Assembly: GCF_032854445.1 (NCBI RefSeq)
Contig: NC_088306.1
Span: 6,279,145-6,343,144, forward strand
Direction: 5' to 3'
DNA length: 64,000 nucleotides
Source: Liolophura sinensis
Lineage: Eukaryota; Mollusca; Polyplacophora; Chitonida; Chitonidae
Numbering within the stretch: position 1 is the stretch's first letter; every line of letters starts with the position of its first letter. Below the pieces are notes generated by a model, which was not told the origin of the DNA, made no database searches, and worked only from the letters and a program-made list of their open reading frames with translations. Made by a program: the position numbers and the translations under genes. Positions 1 through 8,739 of this stretch are shown in pieces.

Positions 1-69
1 CTCTATACATAGGACCTCTTACAAAGAGATTCCTTGGATCATGATTCTTAATAATATCGAGGTCACCAG

Positions 70-795
70 TCAGGACATGTCTGCATTTGTCGTAAGTAAA
101 AACTGAGGATTCACAATCACAGTTATAGCCGCCAGAAGTATACGTCGCCAAATCGAACTCCTTGATGGCATGGGAATAATTGAAAATTTTGGAAGCGAAA
201 TGTATCTACGATTATGGTATTTGAATAAATATGTTTTGATGGAGTCATGTGATTGGCTGGATGTTACATTGCCGATTCCCATAACGTTATCATTCAACCC
301 ATACTGGAAGACTCAACCAATCTATAGCATCCAGAAAAGCTCACGGTCACGGATTTTACGTTCAAATTCGATATCTGTCTCATCTGCTGATGGATAAACC
401 GATTCTATTATTTGAATGCTGAAATGGTCCCAGTCATATTCGGAGGCAGAGAAAGGCTTGCCTATTAACAATTGTTTCTTGCACACAGACTTACGGTGCC
501 CGTTCACCCGTAGATGTAGTTTCTGGGTAGTCTTCCCAACATACTGTTGACCACACTTCTTGCATGTTACCAAGTAAATACAGTTGGGGGCAATACAACT
601 TGAGTTAACGTAGGAATTAACAGAATAACATTTACCGGTCAGTGAAGAAATAAAAGTGGCGGATGTATCAAATGATGTACATGTAAGACAAATGTGATGT
701 CCAATGTGGAAATAGTTAAATGTTTGTTTTAGGAATTCAGTGTAAAACAATCGTTCAGTTGGATAGAACAGGGTTTGTTGGAAATGCCACCTTTA
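70..795 (-). pseudogene. Penelope-like element, 3' part: GIY-YIG endonuclease domain (broken)
   Basis: Read on the minus strand, this frame encodes the C-terminal endonuclease of a Penelope-like retroelement. Visible motifs in order: a CLTC/TGKCY cysteine region, then NCIYLVTCKKCGQQYVGKTT, where YLV and YVG correspond to the GIY and YIG strands, then LRVNGHR with the conserved arginine and histidine, and ERKIRDRELFWML with the catalytic-type glutamate. The family-typical tail YGLNDNVMGIGN follows in the same frame (297 down to 70), separated from FWML by two in-frame stops near 310-324. A further in-frame stop lies near 793. The reverse transcriptase that normally precedes this domain was not recognisable upstream. 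In intact elements this nuclease nicks target DNA for insertion; here it cannot be made whole. The element may run past the window start. Confidence 0.85.
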
Positions 796-1589
796 TTGTT
801 CTCAAATGTATACAATATTTGGATGGAAATGGGTCTTGGTGAAACGAATCATTTCGCCCTGGGAACGTGCACCACTATTCCTAGCGTTAGTCCTATACAT
901 TATGTTGTAATTCATACTCATTGGTATAACTGTGCAGAGGCTATTCCCTCAAACGCCTACAATACTGGTCGATCCTAAGGATATATCTGGCACGGATGTG
1001 GGTCGGAACATTACTAATGGTGATTACCAATTCGCACATAATCATGATAATACGCACATCGAGTTTTGACTGTGTGCTCAATTATTAGGTGAATGCAAAA
1101 CCATAAACTACATGTATAATACACAATTTTTTTCCGTGGAAAATTTCCTGAGGAAGTCAACTTAGGTGCTAAATATAGCAGGTAACTTCGATGGGAAAAG
1201 GGAACACAGAAAACTTGAATAAATGAGAGTTATGCAAATAATAAACCATTTACTTATATTGTCTCGTCACCTGACTTACCCTGACTTAACAGGTAAGCTA
1301 ACTGAATACAGATCCACCCGACATTCGATCATTATTTGCCAAATATACGATAAAAAACATGTACTACCCCATTTTGTGAAACTGAGTTCTGATGCTAAGA
1401 TTTCACCTATGTAATATCGATACCATCCAGAAACCCATAAAAAAACAGCCGTTACCAACAGCGTTACTTGTGTTGTTATACGTCTTCAGGCGTCAGTTCT
1501 TACGTCTATCGTTTCTTTAGTAAAAACGTCCAAACGCTCTTTGTCACGTACAAAAACTGGAGACCTGCTCCAGTATTTAGCACTAGAAA
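796..1589. other. Unassigned AT-rich sequence
   Basis: No coding signal, repeat or RNA gene recognised. It may include decayed upstream parts of the Penelope-like element, but no reverse transcriptase motif was visible on the minus strand. Confidence 0.4.
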
Positions 1590-1843
1590 ACCAATTCATC
1601 ACTCCAAAGACCAATTATAATATACCAGTTCCACAATCTTCAGTGTGTCCTACTTAAACTTGCCTGGCTTCACACGTGAACACAATGAGCTACGTCGTTA
1701 GAAGTCCTTGTTGATTTATGTCTCTCATGGCGTTATTTGTATGGCCAAGGGTTTTGGGTTTTTTTAGCGTTAAACAGATTGGCACTCATTTGTCAACTAG
1801 GGTATAGAATGAGATGTTTGATCAATTGAAACACAAGAAGGGT
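1590..1843 (+). repeat. Dispersed repeat R2, copy 1 (split by a SINE)
   Basis: This stretch resembles 6065-6300 and 7375-7660. Shared landmarks in order are a 'cttgtctgg.ttcac' type segment, 'gcgttatttgta', and a terminal 'gagatgtttgatcaattg' type segment. Identity is moderate, so the copies are old. No terminal inverted repeats or coding capacity seen; class unknown. SINE-B has inserted at its right end, and R2-like flank may resume after 2215. Confidence 0.5.
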
Positions 1844-2202
1844 GAGTGAGTGAGTGCTTGGGGTTTAACGTCGTACTCAACAATTTTTCAGTCATATGAC
1901 GACGAAGGAATCGTTAGGGTGCATGCACGTGTAATGTGCCTCCTTGTTGCAGGACGGATTTCCACCGCTCTTTTATTTAGTGCTGCATCACTGAGACGAC
2001 TTACCGAAGGCAAGTAAGCCGCCCCGCCCTAGCCATTATACTGATACGGGTCAACCAGTCCTTGCACTATCCCCTTCATGCTGAACGCCAAGCGAGGAAG
2101 TTACAACTTCCTCTTTTAAAGTCTTAGGTGCGAACAAGGATTGATCCTGGATCTACCGGTCCCGAAGCGGACGCTCTACCAACTGTGCTATCCGGGCCGG
2201 TC
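1844..2202 (-). mobile_element. SINE-B, full length, with perfect 13-bp target-site duplication
   Basis: A tRNA-derived SINE on the minus strand. Its head, at the high-coordinate end, reads GGATAGCACAGTTGGTAGAG (A-box-like), followed by GGATCAATCC (B-box-like). The body contains GCTGAACGCCAAGCGAGG and GATACGGGTCAACCAGTC in plus-strand orientation. The 3' end is a CACTCACTCACTC tail. The flanks carry identical ACACAAGAAGGGT at 1831-1843 and 2203-2215, the signature of LINE-driven insertion. It sits in an R2 repeat copy. Other members: 30702-30945, 36881-37224 and a short one at 38860-38924. Confidence 0.9.
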
Positions 2203-2215
2203 ACACAAGAAGGGT

Positions 2216-3002
2216 ATCACCATGGGTATTTTAATACAAAGAGCCTGTTGTAAACAGTTAGTGTGGGAACCGTGAAAAAAAAAACGTGAAATTGGTTAGA
2301 TGTGTGACCATATGATATGAATTGCGAAGTGATTGGGACAAAAATTACTGTTTGCGTGGTAGCACAAAGAGAACCGTTTCTAAAAAAAAAAACCTGCAGG
2401 CACTTGGAGACAAATTCCTTCACAGTTATTCCACTGCTTTTAAAAACGCATTGTACACAACTAAAATTCAAGTATTTAAAATGGTGTTTTTTGCTGCCTC
2501 GCGTGTGCCCTCAGCGCTGAGACTGGTCGGCCTGGTGTCAGTATAATGTGACTGGGTGGTTGTCATGTCTTATGACTGAAAAATAGTTCACAATAACTTA
2601 GAATCCCAAGCATACCTACATATAGAGCTTTTGTTTGCTTCTCCCGCATCAGGAAGAATACTCCGCTAATCATTGGATAAGAACGGTCACGTGGGAGAAG
2701 TGAATATTCCCAAATCCTGCAGGCGATGTCAAATGTATCTGCTGAATAGGTTGTCCTCCTTTGATTGGTTCAGAAAACAATGTTCACGTGGCTTAAGCGA
2801 TTCGCCTGGCCATCGCTCTTCTGCACTGAATAGATGGTCTTTGCCGGATAATTTCGCTACATGGTTACTGAGTTACAGGATGCGGAAATTTATGGTGTCA
2901 GTAACCTTCATATGAGGATCGCTGAATCCCATATATTTTCGTATCCTATCACTGAGTGATCATGAAACGAATGTTGTTCCTGTAATGTTTTAGTACATAT
3001 AT
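2216..3002. other. Unassigned intergenic sequence
   Basis: Several short open frames occur here but none resembles a known protein or has sustained coding character. No repeat recognised except possible R2-derived flank at the left edge. Confidence 0.4.
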
Positions 3003-3170
3003 GGATAGTCCAACTCATGGCGGCTTCCACTCCCGGCTGTACTTGAGATAATCTAACAGCAATCTGCGGCTGGCGCCCGGTTTCCTCCCAGAATAACGCT
3101 ACCCGCCGTCCAATAGGTGAAATATTCTTGAGCACGGCGTAAAATGTCAATCAAATCAATGAATAAATAC
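3003..3170 (+). mobile_element. SINE-A, 5'-truncated copy
   Basis: Carries the SINE-A body and 3' domain in plus orientation (ctcatggcggcttcc, ctgcggctgg, ggtttcctccca, taggtgaaatattcttgag, acggcgtaaaat) followed by an A-rich tail. The tRNA-like head is missing. Moderately diverged. Confidence 0.8.
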
Positions 3171-3177
3171 TTCTATT

Positions 3178-3588
3178 TGACATAAGAAGACAACAGCATA
3201 AAGATTAAACCCCGAGTAGCTACAACAGTGCGATATAGTCGACAAATGGTCACATATAATTGGTGAAATATGGCCTCTTGTCAACTCACCTCAATTATAA
3301 GTGTTTTACTCCATAAAGCTCTTTTTGTAAATGCCTAAATAACAGCTGTGAGTTCAAGACCAGCTCATGCTGCCTTCCTCTCCGGCCGTACGTGGGAAGA
3401 TCTGGAGCAACCTGCGGATGGTCGTGGGTTTCCCCCGGGCTGTGCCCGATTTCCACCCACCATAATGCTGGCCGCCGTTGTATAAGTGAAATATTCTTGA
3501 GTACGGCGTAAAACACCAATCAAAAAAAAAAAGTAATATAAATTGCAAAATATAACACGTCAATGAACTAGAATTACTCAAAAGGCTG
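3178..3588 (+). repeat. Dispersed repeat R1, copy a (interrupted by SINE-A)
   Basis: The left part (3178-3342) matches the R1 core (caacagtgcgatatagtc, caaatggtcacatat, ggtgaaatatggcctcttgtc, gtaaatgcctaaataac). The right part (about 3533-3588, ataaattgcaaaatataac, actagaattactc) matches the R1 3' section seen at 56790-56830. The intervening 190 bases are a SINE-A, so R1 was in place first. Confidence 0.65.
3343..3532 (+). mobile_element. SINE-A, 5'-truncated copy inside R1
   Basis: Well preserved SINE-A body: agctcatgctgccttcc, ctccggccgtacgtggga, gcaacctgcggatggtcgtg, ccataatgctggccgccg, gaaatattcttgagtacgg, taaaacaccaatc, ending in an A-run. The tRNA-like 5' head is reduced to the B-box region (gtgagttcaag). 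Confidence 0.85.
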
Positions 3589-3727
3589 TTTTGTAGTGAC
3601 TTTTATCAAGCCATTTCATTACATCGTTTATACAGTTTCAAGCTGTAAATTTTCTTGAACAGTTAAAATTACCCACCATTGATTGATTTGATCGAGTAGG
3701 TAGCAGCATAGGTAAGCATCAGTTTGT

Positions 3728-3965
3728 TTATTTTATTGGTGTGTTACGCTGCACTCCAGAATGCTTATACGAAGGCGGCCAGCATTATACTTTGAGGAAT
3801 CCGGGAGTGTGCGTGGGAAACCCACGACCATCCGCAGGTTGTTGCAGATCTTTCCAGGTGCGACCTGACAGGAAGCCAGCATGAGATGGACTTGAATTCA
3901 GAGCGACCACTCAGAGGATTCTGAGTCATTGTGTCACCCTGACACGATAACCACTTGGCCACGGA
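3728..3965 (-). mobile_element. SINE-A copy, minus strand
   Basis: Reverse orientation: attggtgtgttacgctgcac, cttatacgaaggcggccagc, aacccacgaccatccgcagg, gaagccagcatgag, then a tRNA-like head remnant (cattgtgtcaccctgacacg, ataaccacttggcc). Diverged but nearly full length. Confidence 0.8.
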
Positions 3966-4238
3966 ATTCTGTATATGGCACATCACAAGCCATACCTACC
4001 TGGAATTATGATTTTGAGTGATCAACATTTCTGCACAGACACATTTTAATAATAAGAATACACTGTGCTAACCGTTACATGATGACAGAAACATTCGAAG
4101 TTGTTTAGCCAAAAGGTAAAATACTTAATATAGAAATATATATTAAAGACAAATGGCCAACAATATGGTGTAGGCTGTCTATAACTGATGTATTTGGCGA
4201 CTTGCTTTGAATACTGCGCCAACAAATTACATACCATC

Positions 4239-4435
4239 CCCCGGGATCATGAAGGGAACCTAGAATTTAGTCAAAATTTCAATTATTGAACTTTCTAGCT
4301 GAAATTCGTTTTACAATAACTTATCAAGAATTCACGCTCTTAGGCAATATTTTGACCTTCCTAAATAAGAAATAGCAATTTTAAAGCGATTTGAATTTTT
4401 TTATTTTAATCTAAGATCGCTTCGTGATCCCGGGG
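4239..4435. mobile_element. Short MITE-like element with inverted termini
   Basis: The left end CCCCGGGATCATGAAGGGA and the reverse complement of the right end (CCCCGGGATCACGAAGCGA) match at 17 of 19 positions, and similarity continues inward through a CTTAGA-like segment for about 26 bp. The 197-bp interior is AT-rich and non-coding. This is the structure of a non-autonomous DNA transposon. No clear target-site duplication was identified, so superfamily is open. Confidence 0.6.
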
Positions 4436-5081
4436 CTGTATATTAATATATGAAATTGCGTGAATATATGGAATGATATGTAGTCATAAGATGAAAAGTA
4501 CCCAACAACACGGAAAAAATACAGCGTAAGTCAATTTTATGACATGTTACTTAACACCCATCTCTGGTCTTATGGATCAGATCTTGCAAATATCACCTAC
4601 AGCCGAACCTTTTTAAAAGAAAAAAAAAGGTTTTCTTCTCCTCATTGTTGTCAAACACTTAGTAGCCCACGTTAAAATTCACAATCGTACAGTGTTGTGC
4701 AAGATTAATGGATCTTGAAACTCTTAAGGTCAACTTTTCTTGGTAGGTAATGCGCTGTGAAAGGCATGTATAGAAATGGGCTTTTTATCGATCGACACAG
4801 AGGACACGAAATCTTACCACGGGCGATATCGATTCCCAGTTAAGACATTAATTTAAAATGACTCTTTCTTCCTAAACTTTCGGAAATATCACGTAGATTT
4901 TTTTCTACCGTTACATGCAGCTTGCCTCTGGCACATTTTGTTGTCAAGTTAAGGTTTTAAAAGTCATATTTTTCACAGTGCCAGTATTTTCCTATAAAGC
5001 ACTGAGCTAACCAGTGGAAACAAGTTATGGGGAAGTGATCGAAATAAGGTGTGGGATACTGATACATACATGCATAGTGGT
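4436..5081. other. Unassigned AT-rich sequence
   Basis: Nothing recognised: no coding frame above about 70 codons, no repeat match inside the window. Confidence 0.4.
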
Positions 5082-5337
5082 ATTTTATTTATTTATTTAT
5101 TTGATTGGCGTTTTACGCCGTACTCAAGAATATTTAACTTATACGATGGCGGCCATCATTATGGTGGGAGGAAACCGAGCAAAGCCCGGCTGAAACCCAA
5201 GATCATCCACAGGTTGCCCATCCCATTTACGGTCGGAGAGAAAGCCAGCAAGAGCTGGGCTTGAACTCATGCACAGCGACCGAATTGGCTTCTGGATCAT
5301 TGCGCCGCGCTGATGTGCTAACCACCTTATCCCCGGA
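5082..5337 (-). mobile_element. SINE-A, nearly full length, minus strand
   Basis: Begins with the ATTTATTTATTTATTT tail, then ttggcgttttacgccgtact, caagaatatttaacttatac, gatggcggccatcattatgg, gaaagccagcaagagctggg, and a tRNA-like head remnant (cattgcgccgcgctgatgtg, ctaaccaccttatcc). The head's last bases are diverged. Confidence 0.85.
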
Positions 5338-5733
5338 CGACCGACAAAATCATCTTTTAATGCAGGAATATAACGTAAATTGACAACGCTTTTCGTAACA
5401 CTACCAATATTTCTGCTTTCATTTCTTTTCCTCATAATTTATTTGAATACCTACTCATGCTTTACTGTTTGTGATTGACGTATAACTTCAGGTTCAAGGT
5501 TCAAATAAATATAGTGTATCTCTTTGTTTGGTTCAAACATCCTATCTGTTTATGGCGTATTCTTCTGTACTGGCAGTCTCCAGCGTGACAGAATTTACAG
5601 TGCATTGCAAATTACGGGTTCTTCACTCCATCCTATTCCCCTGTATTTCGGACCAATATCCGCACTAAACGCTATTTAAGTACACCCGCAAGCTTTCTAT
5701 TATTTATTGACCGGAAATCCCTTTGGTGGTCTT
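5338..5733. other. Unassigned sequence
   Basis: No recognised feature on either strand. Confidence 0.4.
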
Positions 5734-6051
5734 CTATTTACAGAAGCAGTTGGTATATACCAACACACATTTACGCCACACAAACACGCTGATGGCTAAG
5801 ACACAATTTATTTGTTCCACCATCTGGAAGTAGAAAAAACGTTTATTTTTCGGAAAGGTGAGAAAGCTTTTTATGTTGTCAATTTTTTCGATTTCTGCGC
5901 ACAGACTAATGTGATATGTACACCAATCTGAAGGAGGAGAAGCCATCGTTAACTGACTTAGTGATGTTTTCATTTCTCCGTTGGCATCACTGATTATGGT
6001 CTTAACTTCTTCAGTAGTAATGCCAAATAGCCCTCTTCCACCGAGATCCAT
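5734..6051 (-). CDS. Unrecognised open frame, possible exon or element relic
   Basis: A 105-codon minus-strand frame. Only its first half looks protein-like: MDLGGRGLFGITTEEVKTII followed by a polar, serine-rich stretch and SPPSDWCTYHISLC. The second half is hydrophobic and low-complexity. A potential splice acceptor (gggcttcag) precedes the ATG by a few bases, and AATAAA occurs on this strand near 5840. I do not recognise the family. It could be a terminal exon, a mobile-element fragment, or chance. Confidence 0.2.
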   Translation of the reverse strand: MDLGGRGLFGITTEEVKTIISDANGEMKTSLSQLTMASPPSDWCTYHISLCAEIEKIDNIKSFLTFPKNKRFFYFQMVEQINCVLAISVFVWRKCVLVYTNCFCK

Positions 6052-6064
6052 TCCAGTCTGAAGC

Positions 6065-6300
6065 CCTTGAAAAACAATTACTCGCTCTAGATACCAGTTC
6101 TAATAAACGCCGTGTTGACAACCCTCCGTGTGTTGTATTAAAACTTGTCTGGATTCACGCATGAACAGATAGTGTTCTTCGTTTTCATAAATTTTTTTCA
6201 GTTGCATTACTAGTGAATTCATAACCCACTCAGCGCTATTTGTACGTCTTTCTTGGGGATTGGACGAGATGTTTGATTAATCGATACACAATAAACACAT
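6065..6300 (+). repeat. Dispersed repeat R2, copy 2
   Basis: Same landmarks as copy 1: aaacttgtctggattcacgc, gcgctatttgtacgtc, gagatgtttgattaatcg. Class unknown. Confidence 0.5.
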
Positions 6301-7114
6301 AAAACGCTGTAAAATCTACACCGGGTATTCGCACAGGAGATCGTGGGCATTTGTTGGAAATGATTAGTGAAAATCATGCCGAGGCCGTTCATGATATAAG
6401 GTGAATGGCCCTGCAATTGTGGTATAAATCTCCGCTTATCACGTACCACGCGAATCAGCATTACTGGAGGGTTGCTGGCTCTTCAACACAGAGACGCCTG
6501 GAATGGTAAGGGGGTCATTCCGCCAAAGAAAGACATGGTTAGAAAGTGCAAGTTTTAAAATCAGCGCATAAAATCTGTAAATTCACGTCACGTGAGAGTA
6601 AGTTTTGGTAGTCATAAATGTTTCATGGCCATTCCAGGGATAGTTGCAGAGTAATATCAAGTCAAAAAGGCACCCTTGAGAGGCACTAATGAGAATTTTT
6701 GGTTGAAGATTGGGTCGTGTAAATAAGCATGATGAATTATTTTGAGCTGGGGAAGATTTGGTTTCTATATATCAGAATGGCACACTTTTTACACACAGTG
6801 CCATTGATATATGTGTTGGTTTTTCATGTCAACTGAAATTTTGTGGTCTACATAATCAGACAGCTCAACACGCAAGTCGAACGAATGCTTGCAATCTATG
6901 CATCAAAACAGATATTCGTATACGACCATTCGTATGCAACAACCTGGAACATTCTTTCATTGTTTTAAGAATGTAGGGCATGGTGTTTTGATTTCAGCAC
7001 ATACCAACAAGAATCAAACGAAAAACCAGTTAGAATCAACACCGTTTGTGGTCTTTCTCTTCCTTTGTCGGCGTTAATTGTTATGGCCTTGCTGTATTCT
7101 TCAACCCATGGCGG
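6301..7114. other. Unassigned sequence
   Basis: Short overlapping frames at 6758-7077 look like chance. No repeat recognised. Confidence 0.4.
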
Positions 7115-7345
7115 ATTGACCCAGAAGCCTCTTACCAATGCCGTCACTGTTTAAGTCCAGCTCATGCTGGCTTCCTCTCCGGTCATACATGCGAAGGTCT
7201 ATCGTCAACCTGCTCATGATCTTAGGTCTTCCCCTCCACTTTTGCTCTGCTGCTTTACCTCCCACCATAATGTTGGCCGTCATCGTATAACTGAAATATT
7301 CTTGAACATAAATACAACACCTATCAAATAAATAAGATACATAAG
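7115..7345 (+). mobile_element. SINE-A, diverged copy
   Basis: Partial head (gattgacccagaagcctctt, accaatgccgtcactg), then aagtccagctcatgctggct, caacctgctcatgatc, tcccaccataatgttggccg, ctgaaatattcttga and an aataaataa tail. The 3' motif TACGGCGTAAAAC is degraded. Confidence 0.75.
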
Positions 7346-7374
7346 TAATGGGTAAAACCACTCAAATGTCCTGT

Positions 7375-7660
7375 ACCACACATACGCACTGGAAATCTAT
7401 TCTAATCTAAACAAAGTGAACACTGTTCGATTTTAATATGCCTCGTTTGACATCCGCCCGTGTATTCAGTAGGACTTGTCTGGTTTCGCTCCCGCAGATG
7501 AGGTAATCCTCATCTTTCATTTATAAAACTAGACTACTGGCGAATTCACAACACAGAGGGCGTTATTTATACGGTTAAGTTTTCTACGATAAATGGGCCT
7601 GCACTAATACGTCTGGTACTAGTGTACAACGAGGTATTTGATTAACTGACGTACAAACGA
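7375..7660 (+). repeat. Dispersed repeat R2, copy 3
   Basis: Shares with copies 1 and 2 the segments aggacttgtctggtttcgct, gggcgttatttatacgg and gaggtatttgattaactgac. It ends where the 63-bp tandem units begin. Confidence 0.5.
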
Positions 7661-7850
7661 GATAGTCTTGTAAAGCTCTGTGCAGATGTACACTTTGATA
7701 CTGAGAATAATGTTATTCCTGGAGATACTCTTGTAAAGCTTTGTGTAGATGTATTCAGTGATATTGATGTCCAAGAGGGTAGGGATATACCGGTTAAGTG
7801 CTGTCGAGATATATTCACAGTTAGGGTAAAAAGGAGGAAAGTTTCTAAAA
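7660..7850 (+). repeat. Tandem repeat, three ~63-bp units, upstream of LINE ORF1
   Basis: Units begin at 7660 (agatagtcttgtaaagctct), 7723 (agatactcttgtaaagcttt) and about 7785 (gatataccggttaagtgctg). The first two are similar over their 5' half and the third is more diverged. They end about 20 bp before the ORF1 ATG at 7873. Some LINE families use such monomers as promoters; the position fits, but promoter function is inferred. Confidence 0.6.
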
Positions 7851-7872
7851 AAATCAACACACTTCAGGATCA

Positions 7873-8690
7873 TTGAGCAAGCTATCACCAGTTTCAACGT
7901 CGCATTTTGATGTGTCTGCATTACTTCGAGAGATGAACTCAATGAAATTGCAAATGTCAACTGTTATGGACACTGTGCAAGCTCTACGCGACCCAACAAA
8001 AGACCTTTGCAAATATTTTGACAAGGTGGAGGCTTTTACGAATTCACAAATGGCTGTGAACAAATAATTGGCCCGTTTAACTTCCAAGCTGAAACAAGTC
8101 CAAAACTTTCTCATCCACAGGTAACAATTGATAGGCCTGTTGCGCCCAAAGAACTTGAGGAATCTAGCTTCTTGTCTACTCTTATGTATTAGCAATATCC
8201 TAGAGCAAAACCACATCTTGTGAATTCCATGGTGTCTCCCGGTGTAATCGCTGCAAATCCCGACAAAGGCATCATGGCCGCCGAAGTCGTGTATCCTAAA
8301 CCATCTTCCAAGAGAACCTACAGGAGTGACCCACGACCGAATTGCTACGCCGGTGTACAGTCTAAAACTTAGGAATATCAGTTCCCGCCTTCTTCGCAGG
8401 TAAACGGCGACCCTTAAGCCACCTCATGTGGCTACGAGGTGCCACGAGTTACCCACCTGTTGAGATTTTCATTACCCGGCTTGACCCTACTAAAACCTGT
8501 GATGATATCCGTGGATAGGTCAAATATCAGTCTGGCACTGACGTTGAATTCAAACAACTTGTATGCCTCATTTTGGTTAAGTGTGCATAGTCGCCTTTCA
8601 AAGTCATAGCTTAACTCTAAATACTGGCCTGAAGAAGTTCTTGTTTCTAAATTTTACAAATCACGTCAGCGGGATCCAGCCAAAGAAAAG
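7873..8690 (+). pseudogene. LINE ORF1 (nucleic-acid-binding protein), broken
   Basis: The frame starts MSKLSPVSTSHFDVSALLRE and runs 64 codons through an amphipathic, coiled-coil-like stretch before a stop. The conserved C-terminal part reappears in other frames: VEIFITRLDPTKTCDDIRG, then a VKYQSG segment, and YWPEEVLVSKFYKSRQRDPA near 8620-8680. Segments of the type 'V.RLDP.T...DI..YVK' followed by 'WPEGV.V..F' are typical of ORF1 proteins of APE-type LINEs, which coat the element's RNA. Several stops and frameshifts make it non-functional. ORF2 follows on the same strand. Confidence 0.7.
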
Positions 8691-8739
8691 GCTATGTACC
8701 GTACGGCCGTGAATTATAGTGGCTCTCGCTAGTACGGTG

